DNA of 64,000 nt, from assembly GCA_013823135.1 (NCBI GenBank), contig PNLP01000021.1:1-64000 (forward strand), written 5' to 3'. Below, in pieces: positions 18,386 through 28,700 of the stretch (positions are counted from its first letter, which is position 1; the number at the start of each line of letters is the position of its first letter). Under the pieces are notes generated by a model. That model ran no database searches. It saw nothing but the letters and a program-made list of their open reading frames with translations, and was not told where the DNA came from. The stretch comes from Planctomycetaceae bacterium. Lineage in GTDB: Bacteria > Planctomycetota > Planctomycetia > Gemmatales > Gemmataceae. The translations under genes and the position numbers were made by a program.

Positions 18386-18696
18386 GTTGAGAATCTCCTG
18401 TCTGAAAAACGGTGGCGTAACGGATGAGATTGACTGAGGGTTTGGTGAAGGTAACTCCCCCCTCACCCGGCTCGCAAAGCCTCCCCGACCTCTCCCCCCG
18501 AAACCGGGGGCGAGGTGGGGACGCAGCGTCTTCTCACCAGCCTCCTCAAATCTATTGCTTTCAGAAGAAACCAATCACCCCCACCTCGCCCCCGGTTTCG
18601 GGGGGAGAGGTCGCGACGAGTCTTCGAGTCGCGGGTGAGGGGGCACAACGTTAACCACCAGCCGCAACGATTCCGATCATCACGCCACCGACACAC
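18386..18696. repeat. Intergenic C/G-rich inverted repeat
   Basis: 311 bp without a gene. Two 33-bp arms, 18488-18520 and 18579-18611, are exact reverse complements. Each arm is itself nearly palindromic around CCCCCGAAACCGGGGG, and the flanks (CCTCACCC / GGGTGAGG) continue the symmetry imperfectly to about 18461-18640. It probably terminates the MFS transcript and may be a dispersed element. Confidence 0.8.
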
Positions 18697-20253
18697 TTAC
18701 TCAGGAAGCGGCTTGCCCTTGGTTTCGGGCAAGAACGGCAACACCAGCAGGCCCAGAATAAAGATGCTGCACATGGTGAGCCCGGCGTAGCGAAGCGGTT
18801 CCGGAGCGGGCAGGTCGGCGTAGACCACGCTGGCGAGTTTCCCGAGAGCAAACGGCCCGACTGCGGCGATCAACCGGCCGACGTTGTAGCAGAACGATGT
18901 GCCCGTGCTGCGGAGCCGCGTCGGGAACAGTTCGGGGAAGTAAATCGCGTACCCGCCGAACAGCGCCAGCTGGAAGAAGCCCATCATGGGGACCATCCAG
19001 AAGATGTCGGACCACGAGTTCAGATACATAAAGACCATCGCCGTCGAGGCAGCGGCGAGGATCAGGAACATCGCGAACGTCCACCGACGGCCAATGTACG
19101 CGGTGATGATGCTGAACGCGAAGATGCCGAAGAACGCACCGGTGTTCTGAACCAGCGACGTGATCCCCGACCAGTAGGCCTTCTGACCGACGACGTACTT
19201 ATCGGCCTGCGAATCCTTGGGGAATGGTTTCTCGGCCGACACTTCCGACCCTTCCAGTTTCAGGTCGCGTGCCTGTTGCTTGTATGTTGGCTCAGCGACA
19301 TAGCTCTGGAGATCTGGGGAGAAGAACGCGATCCCCCACAGGCCGATGACTCCGGACAGTGCCAGCACCAACCCACAGAGCGCACGGGTTCGCCACTTCG
19401 GGTCGCCGAGCAGTTCGCCGTAGGAACCGGCCTTCTTCACGCCACCCGCCGCCATCGCCTTTGTCCAGATCTCGGGTTCCTTCAACTTGAACTGAATCAG
19501 CACGACGAGGAACCCAGGGATGATGCCGACCAGGAACATCACCCGCCACGGCGTGAGCGGGTACCCCAGCACGCTGTGACCGGTGAACGCCCCCTGTTCC
19601 TGCAACGACCCGAACCACATGGAGAGCAACGCCGCGGTGATGTTCCCCAGCACCGACGACGCCTGGAAGAGCCCCAGCACGTAGGGGCGAGCGTTCGAGG
19701 GCATCGTGTCCGCAAGGAGCGTGACCGCGGCCGCGAACACACCACCGACACCGAGGCCGGTGAGGAACCGGTAGATGTGGAATTCCATTGTGTTGTTCGA
19801 GATCGCACTGAGCCCGGTGAACAGCGAGTACAGCAAGATGGTCAACATCAGCGTTTTCACGCGACCGTAGCGGTCGCCGAGGATGCCGAACCCGATGCCG
19901 CCGACTGCCCAGCCGAGCATGAAGAACGAGGTTGCGTAAGTGCTGGCGTCCGCGATGTCGGCGTTTTGGAGTGCTGTTCGTGCCGCCTGATCCGATGGCG
20001 TGGGCTTGCCGTCGGCCGCGGCTTTCTCCGCCAGCTTCTTGGTGAACTCCGGCAACCGTGTGTCTTCAGGGGTGACCTTGGCGACGAGTTCGGTCATCGC
20101 GGGCCGCCGGGCCAGCACGAACAACTGCTGGTCGAGACAATCCATGTCCCAGGCCAGACAGCACACGATGAACACAAACCACTGGTAGCCAGTCAAGTCT
20201 TTGAGACTGGCCCAGCCCGTGCGGGGAGCGAGGTCGGGTGCGGCAGCAGACAT
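18697..20253 (-). CDS. MFS transporter, sugar/acid permease-like
   Basis: 518 residues, major facilitator superfamily, inner membrane. Motif A is visible as GILGDRYGRVKTL between helices 2 and 3. About twelve helices are present. Two soluble insertions are notable: residues 55-110 between helices 1 and 2 and about 320-375 before helix 7, which make the protein longer than the usual 400-450. AGGA lies before the ATG. The lineage looks like sugar or aromatic-acid permeases, but the substrate cannot be assigned. Monocistronic, ending in a strong inverted repeat. Confidence 0.85.
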   Translation of the reverse strand: MSAAAPDLAPRTGWASLKDLTGYQWFVFIVCCLAWDMDCLDQQLFVLARRPAMTELVAKVTPEDTRLPEFTKKLAEKAAADGKPTPSDQAARTALQNADIADASTYATSFFMLGWAVGGIGFGILGDRYGRVKTLMLTILLYSLFTGLSAISNNTMEFHIYRFLTGLGVGGVFAAAVTLLADTMPSNARPYVLGLFQASSVLGNITAALLSMWFGSLQEQGAFTGHSVLGYPLTPWRVMFLVGIIPGFLVVLIQFKLKEPEIWTKAMAAGGVKKAGSYGELLGDPKWRTRALCGLVLALSGVIGLWGIAFFSPDLQSYVAEPTYKQQARDLKLEGSEVSAEKPFPKDSQADKYVVGQKAYWSGITSLVQNTGAFFGIFAFSIITAYIGRRWTFAMFLILAAASTAMVFMYLNSWSDIFWMVPMMGFFQLALFGGYAIYFPELFPTRLRSTGTSFCYNVGRLIAAVGPFALGKLASVVYADLPAPEPLRYAGLTMCSIFILGLLVLPFLPETKGKPLPE

Positions 20254-20416
20254 GGCGAATCCTGGCGGCTAATGCGGGCGAACCCAGGGCGATCAAACCC
20301 CAGGTTCAGGGAGCGTTCCCGCAACATTAGCCGCCCGACCCGAGATAGGCCACCATTTCCCGTCCTTCGGGTGAGCTATTCCGATGTGCCTGTACAATTC
20401 TGAGGCAATCGCCACG

Positions 20417-22132
20417 TCACGGTGCTTTGGGCGGGTTCGTGGCCGTAACGGCCTTGTGACGCAGTTTGTACACTTCGACGGCAGGTTCGTCGGGTGATGC
20501 ATTCTCGGGCCAGCGGTAGACCGGGGTTTGTCCCGTCACGCGTTGTTTCGCATCGTCCCACTGCGGCAAGCGCGAATGCGGGCTACTCTTTCCCTTCTCG
20601 ATGACGATCCAGATGTATTCCGGTTCGCCGGGGTAACTGACGGTCTTGTAGAGCGTTCGCCCCGCGTAAAACTCGGCCCACGCGAGCGGGTCTTGCAGCC
20701 AGTCCTTGTCGCTGATCTGCCCGGCAAGCCAGCGACCGGCGTGTTTGTGCCCTTCCCGGTGCGGGTGCATGGGCTTCAAGGTGTACGGCAACGCGGAGCA
20801 GACGATGGCCAGGAATAACACTGCGGGTGCCGCGGCAGGCCAGATGATAAGTCGGCCAAGCACCGGGATTTTGGCGAACGCATCGGTCAGGGGCTGAATT
20901 GCCGAGGCTCCGAGGATGCAGCACAGCATCACGAGCAAGACCGTGTGCCGCTCCGAGACGTAGCCCACTCGGGCCGCGAGAAAGAGCAAGAGTAGGAGCA
21001 TGATGCCGCTGAGCGTGATCGGAACCCACAAACCCCAGTCGCCATAGAACAGCCGGCGACGGTGGACGAAAAGCGCAAACAGCGTGAGCGCACCCACGAC
21101 GTAGTGAAGCGCCTTGATCATCTCGCTCCAGACCGCCCTGGCGGCCCACAGAATTCGGCTCTTCCCCTCGTCGACCTTGGGATCCCACCAGGCCGCGAAC
21201 AGCGGCGTTGCGGGTTTCGGAGCACACACACCCGGTTGCCCGGTCCAGATCGGCCGCCCCGGTTGGTCGTCCCACGGGTTCCTGAGAATCGTGTCGGAGG
21301 TTGGCTTGTTTGTGATCTTCCCGATCAGCACCATATAGGGAACTGCGACGAGAGCCACGCCAACGCACAGGGCCGTCAGACGACCCAACGCGGCATCGCG
21401 AGGCCAACTGCGTGTCAGCCCAGCCGCGACGACCACCATGCCCACCGCTGCTCCGATGAGGAGCCCTTCGGGGCGGACAAGATAACTGCACCCCACGGCG
21501 AGCCCGCACAGCAGAAAGCCGCCGATCCCCGGTAATCGCGATGCCCGAACGCCCAGCATCACAGCCGTGGCCGCGGCCGCGAGGTAAATGCCTTCCGACA
21601 AAGCGTCGCTTGTCACTCGGGCCGGAACGGGCAGAACCTGGAACAGCATCGCGCCCGCAAAACCGACGTTTCGCCCGAACAACATTCGGCCGATAAGGTA
21701 CATGGGAACGACGAGCAGAACCGCACCCATCGCGTTGGCGATCTGCGAAGCGAGCAAACTTCGGTCCGGGGTGGGAAGGTCGCAGACACGCCGAAGCACG
21801 ATTTCGGTCACCCAGATTGCGAACGGGTAACCGGGCGGTTGTTCGGCGGAGCGGATCACTTCGATCCGCTGCCGGGGAACCGTGGAATCCGACCCGGCAT
21901 TTGGGTCGGAGAAACTCAGTGCGAAGCGAGCAAACGTGAGGCCATCCCGCGCGGGAACCGCGGTGTGCGAGATCAGCCATCCGTGAATACCAACGGCAAC
22001 CAGCACGAGGACGGCCAATCGTGCGTAGTCTGGCCCAAAGAGCGACCGTGGGGCCGTCACCACCTCAAGTTGCCCACCGACCTCTGCCGACATGGCCTGC
22101 TCCGTGTCCTGATCCACTTGGGATTGGTACAT
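20417..22132 (-). CDS. Membrane glycosyltransferase-like protein (GT39/PMT type)
   Basis: 571 residues, about ten membrane helices. The first luminal loop carries acidic residues (PARDGLTFARFALSFSD) and the pattern of dolichyl-phosphate-mannose/ArnT-like glycosyltransferases that use polyprenyl-linked sugars; a soluble C-terminal domain of about 120 residues follows. The ATG at 22132 has no SD; the in-frame ATG at 22093 has GGAGCAGG in front and may be the real start. A 36-bp perfect palindrome lies just upstream. The family is likely, the acceptor unknown. Confidence 0.7.
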   Translation of the reverse strand: MYQSQVDQDTEQAMSAEVGGQLEVVTAPRSLFGPDYARLAVLVLVAVGIHGWLISHTAVPARDGLTFARFALSFSDPNAGSDSTVPRQRIEVIRSAEQPPGYPFAIWVTEIVLRRVCDLPTPDRSLLASQIANAMGAVLLVVPMYLIGRMLFGRNVGFAGAMLFQVLPVPARVTSDALSEGIYLAAAATAVMLGVRASRLPGIGGFLLCGLAVGCSYLVRPEGLLIGAAVGMVVVAAGLTRSWPRDAALGRLTALCVGVALVAVPYMVLIGKITNKPTSDTILRNPWDDQPGRPIWTGQPGVCAPKPATPLFAAWWDPKVDEGKSRILWAARAVWSEMIKALHYVVGALTLFALFVHRRRLFYGDWGLWVPITLSGIMLLLLLFLAARVGYVSERHTVLLVMLCCILGASAIQPLTDAFAKIPVLGRLIIWPAAAPAVLFLAIVCSALPYTLKPMHPHREGHKHAGRWLAGQISDKDWLQDPLAWAEFYAGRTLYKTVSYPGEPEYIWIVIEKGKSSPHSRLPQWDDAKQRVTGQTPVYRWPENASPDEPAVEVYKLRHKAVTATNPPKAP

Positions 22133-22201
22133 GGTTTGCGAGGTTACGGTAAACTTGTCCGAGGCGTCAACCCGACTCCTGACGGGGGTGCAGCTTGATT
22201 A

Positions 22202-22288
22202 TTTGGTGAGCGGCGCACCGTAAGGTCGCCGGTGGTTGGTAATGCCTTTGAAAACCACCGGCGACCTTACGGTGCGCCGCTCACCAAA
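22202..22288. repeat. Perfect 36-bp inverted repeat
   Basis: 22202-22237 and 22253-22288 are exact reverse complements with a 15-nt spacer. The arm begins TTTGGTGAGCGGCGCACCGT. It lies between the divergent membrane-protein and ArfB genes. It resembles in its ends the imperfect palindrome at 51239-51318 (TTTGGCGAGCCGCCCC), suggesting a dispersed family. No transposase is near. Confidence 0.9.
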
Positions 22289-22365
22289 AATTCCTGGGAA
22301 CCCCGCGACGAGTTGCAGTGTCCATCCCCAGCCAAGTAATCGACCCGAATCGCCGAGGTGCGAAG

Positions 22366-22791
22366 ATGTTGGAGGTCACCGAACTGATCCGGATTCCCGA
22401 GGAGGAACTGGAGTGGTCCTACGCGCGGTCTGGCGGGCCTGGCGGCCAGAACGTGAACAAGGTCGCCTCGAAAGCGGTTCTGCGCTGGAAAGCGGCCCTC
22501 ACGGTCGCGGCTATCCCGGAGCCGGCCCGTGTTCGGATGCGCACTCGCTTCCCGTCGCGGTTCACCACGGAGGGCGACGCCGTCATCCAGTCCCAGAAGT
22601 ACCGGGACCAGGAGCGGAACCGGCTCGACTGCATCGAGAAGCTCACCGAAATGATTCGCGTCTCGCTCGTGGAGCCGACCGTGCGGAAGGTGACCAAGCC
22701 GACCAAAGGGGCCAAACGCCGTCGCGTCGCCGACAAGCGCCGCCTCTCGCAAAAGAAGCAAGGCCGCCGGCATTCTGGGGGCGACGAGTAA
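22366..22791 (+). CDS. arfB: Alternative ribosome-rescue factor ArfB (YaeJ-like)
   Basis: 141 residues, the normal size for ArfB. GGQ is at residues 26-28 in SGGPGGQNVNKVASKAVLRW, the catalytic peptidyl-tRNA hydrolysis motif of class I release factors. The C-terminal tail is basic (KRRRVADKRRLSQKKQGRR), as in ArfB, where it fills the empty mRNA channel of a stalled ribosome. There is no codon-recognition domain. ATG 22366 has GAGGTG upstream; an in-frame ATG 48 bp earlier is less likely. With tmRNA in the same window, the organism has two rescue routes. Confidence 0.93.
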   Translation: MLEVTELIRIPEEELEWSYARSGGPGGQNVNKVASKAVLRWKAALTVAAIPEPARVRMRTRFPSRFTTEGDAVIQSQKYRDQERNRLDCIEKLTEMIRVSLVEPTVRKVTKPTKGAKRRRVADKRRLSQKKQGRRHSGGDE

Positions 22792-22908
22792 GCCGGAACA
22801 GTCAACAAGACACCCGACGTGAACCTTCAGACTATCTCTTGCGTCTTGAAGCGGAGCAGGGATAATACGAACAACTCCGATAGACCTTTTACTCTTCACG
22901 GAAGCCCC

Positions 22909-25155
22909 GTGCTGAAACGCATCCTCCTCGACCCTGAAGAACTCGGTGGTCGCATCACTCCCGTCGCGGGGGCGCTGGATCCGTCATTCAGCAGCGACGG
23001 GTTGATCCTGCAGGATGTCGCGGGTTACACGCTGAGCGGTGCCGAAGCCGTTCTGGTTCAGCCCGATGGCAAGGTGGTGGTCGCCGGTGTCGCGCAACTC
23101 GAAAACACCAACGTCCCGGCCATTTTCCGTTACAACGCGAACGGCACACCCGACGGCACCTTCAGCCTCGGCGGCTTCGGCCTCTTCAACGTTTCGGGCG
23201 GAAGCGGGCAACTCTACTCCGTCGCGATTCAGCCCGACGGCAAGATCGTCGCCAGCGGCACAGCCAACATCGCGGGCAACTATCAGGTACTCCTGCTGCG
23301 GCTGAACAGCGACGGAACTCCGGACGCGACGTTCGGCACGGCCGGGGTTGTCCTGACCGATCTCACATCGGGGAACGACAACGGGTTCGCCGTCGCGATT
23401 CAATCAGACGGCAAGATCGTGGTCGGCGGCGCGGCACAGACCGATCCCGGGTCGAGTACGGCGCGGATGCTGGCGCTGCGGTTCACGGCCGACGGAACGC
23501 TCGACACCACGTTCAGCGGCGACGGAATCGTGCAACTGGATTTCGGCCCCACAGACGCGGCCGCCAAGGCGGTACTGGTTCAACCAGACGGGAAGATCGT
23601 CCTCGCGGGCCTGAGTTCCTCCTCGGGCGGGAATTTCGGCTTCGCCCTGGCCCGTCTGAACGCGAATGGTTCACTCGACACCACGTTCGACGGCGACGGG
23701 TTGGTCAAGACCGCGCCCGGCAACATCGCTTTCCAGGACATCCGGGACGCTGTCCTGCTGCCGGACGGAAAGATCATCGCGGTCGGAACGGCGGCCGTCG
23801 GCCAGTATTACAAGCCCACGCCCGTTCTCCTCCGGTACACGGCGACCGGTGCTCTGGATAACTCGTTCGACACCGACGGCATCGTACTGGCAGACCTGCC
23901 CCACAACGGGGGAGAAGGAAACGCCGTCGCGGTTCAAAGCGATGGAAAGATTCTGCTGGCAGGTGCCATCAGCATCCCAGGCGGCTCCCAGTCGATCCTC
24001 GGCCGATACACGACCAGCGGGCAGCTCGACACAACCTTCGGGCCGGCCGATCAGACTTTGGTTCCCGGGATCGTCGTGACTGATCTCGTGGCGGGCGACA
24101 ACGACGGCTACCGTGCCGTGGCGGTCGCCCCAGATGGCAGAATCGTCGCCGCTGGTGTTGCGGGTGGCGGTTCGGTTCAGCAACTGGCGGTTGCTCGGTA
24201 CGATCACATCGACCTCCCAGCGGTGACGGTGGCCGACGCCTACCTGGCTGACAAGGACACCGTTCTCACCGTTGATGGCCCAGGGATCCTCGCAAACGAT
24301 AGCGTGCCCGGCGGCGCTCCGATCAGCATTGTTGTGACTCAGCAACCCACCCACGGCACACTGGAACTGAATCAGGCAGGCGGGTTCACCTACACCCCCG
24401 ACCCGGATTTCATTGGTGCCGACGGGTTCGAGTACCGGATCGACAACGGATTGCAAAGCGAAGTGGCGACCGTTGTCATCGTCGTCAGACCAGCGGCCGA
24501 TCCACCAACACCACAGACCACCTCGGCATCAACCGGCGGTGACCTGGCCACGTCAGATCCGAAGCTCCTGCTGGAAAGCGGCGTCACGACCGCGACCCGG
24601 TCCGTCGACGGCAGCGGGGCCACGGTCCTCACGTTGACCTACACGTTTGCGGCCAACGAAGGCGAAACTGTCGATTTCACCTTGGGGCTGAACGGCGAAA
24701 CGATCTGGGGCCAATCGAACGGCGATGATGTCATCCCGGCCGCACCGGGGACGGTGAGTTCCCTCGATACCGCAATGGGGGTCGTGGTCGAATCGCCGAC
24801 CGTGTCAGTGTCCAGCATTCCAGCCGAGGGTGATTCTCGGGCCATTCTTTACACGGTGACCGTGACCGTTCGAGTCCCAAGTCCGGTTACCTTCGATGTG
24901 TCTGTGAATGACGCCGCCATCGATGTTGCCGATGAAGCCCACACTGGCGCGAGTTCCGGGCCGAGCACACTCAACGAGGGCGGTTCGGCCGCGACTGAGG
25001 GTACCGCTGCGGTTGCGAGCAGCGGCGTGGAGTATGAGCAGAGTTTGGTGCTCACCATCGCTGTCATCTCCAGCCAGGTTGATCCCGGCCTCCGCAGGGA
25101 TCCTCAGAGTTTGGCCCGGATAGTCGTGCTGCTGAATCTTCTGACCGAATCGTAA
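22909..25155 (+). CDS. Delta-60 repeat surface protein with Ig-like domain
   Basis: 748 residues from GTG 22909; an ATG start at 22819 would add 30 unlikely residues. It begins LKRILLDPEELGGRITP, with no classical signal peptide; such short 'LE-x-R-x-x-P'-type starts are known to me from planctomycete extracellular proteins. Seven repeats of about 60 residues (G-x-x-D-x-T-F ... PDGKIVxAG) fill residues 17-440, a likely beta-propeller. A tandem-repeat Ig/cadherin-like domain follows (ILANDSV, QPTHGTL, FTYTPDPDFIGADGF) to about 530, then an unassigned C-terminal region. The last 30 residues look unlike the rest and lie over a GATCCCGGC/GCAGGGATC palindrome. Confidence 0.8.
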   Translation: MLKRILLDPEELGGRITPVAGALDPSFSSDGLILQDVAGYTLSGAEAVLVQPDGKVVVAGVAQLENTNVPAIFRYNANGTPDGTFSLGGFGLFNVSGGSGQLYSVAIQPDGKIVASGTANIAGNYQVLLLRLNSDGTPDATFGTAGVVLTDLTSGNDNGFAVAIQSDGKIVVGGAAQTDPGSSTARMLALRFTADGTLDTTFSGDGIVQLDFGPTDAAAKAVLVQPDGKIVLAGLSSSSGGNFGFALARLNANGSLDTTFDGDGLVKTAPGNIAFQDIRDAVLLPDGKIIAVGTAAVGQYYKPTPVLLRYTATGALDNSFDTDGIVLADLPHNGGEGNAVAVQSDGKILLAGAISIPGGSQSILGRYTTSGQLDTTFGPADQTLVPGIVVTDLVAGDNDGYRAVAVAPDGRIVAAGVAGGGSVQQLAVARYDHIDLPAVTVADAYLADKDTVLTVDGPGILANDSVPGGAPISIVVTQQPTHGTLELNQAGGFTYTPDPDFIGADGFEYRIDNGLQSEVATVVIVVRPAADPPTPQTTSASTGGDLATSDPKLLLESGVTTATRSVDGSGATVLTLTYTFAANEGETVDFTLGLNGETIWGQSNGDDVIPAAPGTVSSLDTAMGVVVESPTVSVSSIPAEGDSRAILYTVTVTVRVPSPVTFDVSVNDAAIDVADEAHTGASSGPSTLNEGGSAATEGTAAVASSGVEYEQSLVLTIAVISSQVDPGLRRDPQSLARIVVLLNLLTES

Positions 25156-25777
25156 GCTGCAAGTCGGTGTCAGTCTTCTCACATTTCAGGGCCGTTCCGT
25201 TATTCACAGTGTGGTTTAGGCTGACCCCTCGCTAGCGCTTGTTGTGTATTGGTTTTCAGCCCCGGATGGCGCGTCGGAGTGTAGCCAGGGGTGAAGAGAG
25301 CGAAGCGAACGAAACCCCTGGTCCGCAGCGATATGTGAAATGCAGCCCCGGATGGGGCGACGGACACCACGCACTGGTTTCTTCTGCCGCCCTTACAGGG
25401 CTTGGGCATTTGTTTTGTCATCGCTGACCAGGGGTTTGTTCGCTTCGCTCACTGCACCCCTGGCTACACTCCGTCGCCGCATCCGCGGCTGCAAAACAAT
25501 ATCGCAACTTCAGAATGCACCAGCGAGGGGGGTGGCTCAACAGTACAAACCACCAAACGTGAAACGCGGAACGGCCCTGTCTCACATTTCTCATCCCATC
25601 GCTTTCTCTCAAGTTCCTTCTATCGGTTGCCGACAAGAGGCCCAAAAGGGCCGATTTTCGCAGTCGTATAGGGGAAGTTCTCACCAACCGCCGATGAATC
25701 TGGGACGACGGAACGCCATGTGCAGAACATGGCACCATCGTTGATTGGGTCATCGGCGAGTCCGCGAAGGGAACGAC
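25156..25777. other. Intergenic region holding palindromic element copy A
   Basis: 622 bp without a convincing gene. Positions about 25255-25497 hold a palindromic element (see its own entry). The rest, 25500-25777, shows no feature except the likely promoter of the AsmA-like gene. Confidence 0.6.
25255..25497. repeat. ~240-bp imperfect palindromic element, copy A
   Basis: The ends are near-inverted copies: TAGCCAGGGGTGAAGAGAGCG... on the left and ...CACCCCTGGCTACACTCCGTCG on the right. Internal AACCCCTGG/CCAGGGGTT arms and GCCCCGGATGGGGC sub-palindromes repeat the symmetry. Copy B at 34170-34405 shares the same end sequences (GTAGCCAGGGGTGA, CACCCCTGGCTACACT, CGTCGCCGCATCCGCGGCT-like ending). 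No open frame or transposase inside, so this is a non-coding repeat or MITE-like element. Confidence 0.8.
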
Positions 25778-28700
25778 ATGATTTCGGCACGACGATTTGG
25801 GCAGTGGTCCCTCTACGGCATCGGTGGCCTTCTCGCGTGCGTCGTACTGCTTCGGGTTGCTCTCGGAATCTACCTCGGCACAACTGCCGGCAGGGCCATG
25901 GTCGCCCGACAAATCGGGCAGCAGATCGGGATGCCAGTGGAAGTGACCGAACTCCGCCTCGGCTTTGCCACATCCAGCATCGGGATGAAGGTATTCGACC
26001 CCGCTGCGCCCAAACCCAGCACCGCGGAAGTGCTCGCAGTTGGGAAGGCGAAAGCCGACGTGTCGCTGATCGGAATCGCCCTCGGTCGCGTCGAACCGGA
26101 GTGGGTCACGCTCGACGGCGTGACCTTGACAATCCACGTCGCGGCCGACGGCACAGTCACCACCACGCTCCCCCGCACAGGTGGCGGGAGCGGCGGCGGT
26201 GGCTACTTCCCCAGCATCCAGGTCACCGGCGGCAAACTCACGGTCCGCCAGGAAGGGCGACCCGAGTTCTCGTTCCAGAACCTCGAACTCGCCGTCACCC
26301 CGGCGGGGAATGCGGTCAAACTCGCGGGCGGAATCGACGACCCGGCGTGGTCGAAGTGGGCGATCACGGGCGAGATCGACAGCGTGGCCAAGTCGGGCTG
26401 GGTCGAGATCGCGACCCCCGACGGACCGCTCACGATGGACCGCCTCAGCTCGGTCCCGTTCGTGCCTCCGGCAGTGTGGGAGCGGGTTCGTGCGGACGGT
26501 CGCGGGGGAATCGCGGTGCGGTTGTGGGCCGCTGCCGGCACGGGGGTGGAATACTCCGTCGAGATCAAGCCCGCGGCCGCGGCGCTGACGCTCCCCGATG
26601 CAAGCCTGACGCTCACTCGCGTTGAGGGGCTGATTCGGATTTCCGGTGCCAAGGTCACGCTCGCCGGAACCCACGGCGAAGTGGCCGGCGGAACGATCGC
26701 GGTCGATGGAACACTCGACTTCGGTTCTGAACCCGCCACGGTGGCGCTCAAGGTTTCGGGCCAGGAACTCGACATCCGGCGTCTTCCAGCCGACTGGGAA
26801 CTCCCCAAAGACTTCGAGGGGAAGCTCAAGGGGAGTGCGGACATCTCACTGCGAATTCACCCGGACGGTCGCGTCGAACCCGAAGGGAACGGCGAGGGAC
26901 TTATCACCGGCGTGAAGGTGCTCGGGTTCCCCGGCGACGACATCCCGATCAACCTGCGGAAACGCGGCAACCGTCTCGAATTTCGACAGCCCAAAAAGGA
27001 CGACTCACGCGGGGCTCGCACGCTCACACGCACGATCGTGCAGTGCGCCGCGCCCCGGCAGGAGAAGAAGCCCGCGGACCCGTCGAAGAAGGACGACGAC
27101 CCCGTGACGCTCGACGCTAACATTCGCCTGCGCGATGTAGAAATCTCCGAGTTGCTGGAGAAGGTGAACGTCAAACTGGACTACCGCATCAGTGGGAAGA
27201 TCACCGTCGAAGCGGCGATTGCCGTACCCGCGGCCAGAGCGGCGACCACGGCAGCGTACCAGTTCACCGGCAAGGTCTCGTCGGCGGCACTCAAACTTGA
27301 GGGGCTCACAGTCCGCGATCTCTCGGCGAAAATGGTTTACCAGGACGGCAAGTTCACCCTCACCGACCTCAGCGGAAAGATCGACCAGCCGGGGAAGTCG
27401 TCCGCACCACCCGGGACGTTCCGCGGCACGGCTTCCGCTGCGATCTCGCCTCCGGGAGATGCCACCGCGACGTTCTCGTTCGAGGCGATCTCACTCGAAC
27501 AACTCGTGAAGGCCGTTCCCGATTTCAACCTCGACGTGCGCGGCAGCCTCTCGGGGAAAACCAGCGTGAAGACCAGTTACGAGAAGCTCCGCGACCCGAC
27601 CGCGTGGAGCGGTTCGGCCGAGTTGAACGCGAGCACCATCATCGTCGAGGGGCGAACGGCGAAGGATGTGCGGTTCTCAGGCGAACTGGCGAAGGGCGTG
27701 CTCACGGTCAAGGAAGCTCGCGCGACAATCGAGGGGATCCCGGTCACCGGTGAGGCCACGCTTGGCGTCGCGGGCGAGTACCCGTTCACGGCAGTCGTGA
27801 GGACCGTCGGCACCGAGATCACCGACTTGCGAAAGCTCGTTCCCGAGGTCGAACTTCCTGGGCTCGTCGAAGGCGTGTTGGAAACCGAGTCGAAGGTCGT
27901 GGGCACATTGTCCCCGCTCACGTTCACGGCTACGGGCACGGTCAAGGCCACGAAGCTCACGCTGGGGCGTTCGAACACCAACCAGATCGAAGCGAAGTGG
28001 GGACTGACCCGCGACCGGCTCACACTGTCCAACCTCAAGGCGGACGTGTTCGGCGGCACCATCACCGGTTCGGCGGATGTGCCATTCGACAACACGAAGG
28101 CCGGTAAGTTCGAGGTCGCTTTCAAGGATCTCGACGTGGCAAGGGCCACGGAACTGATCCCGGACTTCCCCATTCGCCTTGCGGGGATGGTGACCGGGAA
28201 CATCGGCGGGACGATCCCTGTAACAAAGCTGGGCGAGTCACGCGTCGGAAACATCGACCTCGACATCACGGCTCCCAAGCTCACCGTGCAGGGAATCCCG
28301 GCGGAACGACTTGTGGGCAAGGCGGCACTTAAAGGGCGATCGCTGGAGTATCAACTGGAGGGGAAGACGCTCGGCGGTTCGTTCGAGATCAAGGGCCGCT
28401 ATCCGGGACAGAAGAAGCCGAAGGCACCAGGCGAGGGTGCGGGGGAACGTGGCTCGTTGAAGCTATCCGGCGTGGACCTTTCTCGCATCGCAACGGACGC
28501 AGGGATTCGCTCGCTCGCTCTCCTCCGGGGTCGGATCGACGCGCGATTCGACTTCGACAATGACCTCTCGGCGGGCTCCGGGCGGGCGAACCTGACCAAT
28601 CTCGCATGGGGCAACACGCCCATGGCTCGCGAGATTTCGGGGATCATCTTGTTGCGGGACGGTGCTTTAGAACTGACCGATTTGGCTGGCCGGGTGGCCG

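Noticed and set aside
22202-22288. The 36-bp palindrome read as a bidirectional terminator
   Set aside because: The flanking genes are divergent, so nothing needs to end there, and there is no U-tract.
25081-25104. GATCCCGGC...GCAGGGATC palindrome near the delta-60 gene end as a separate repeat
   Set aside because: Arms match in only 7 of 9 positions and lie inside the coding frame; too weak to list as a feature.
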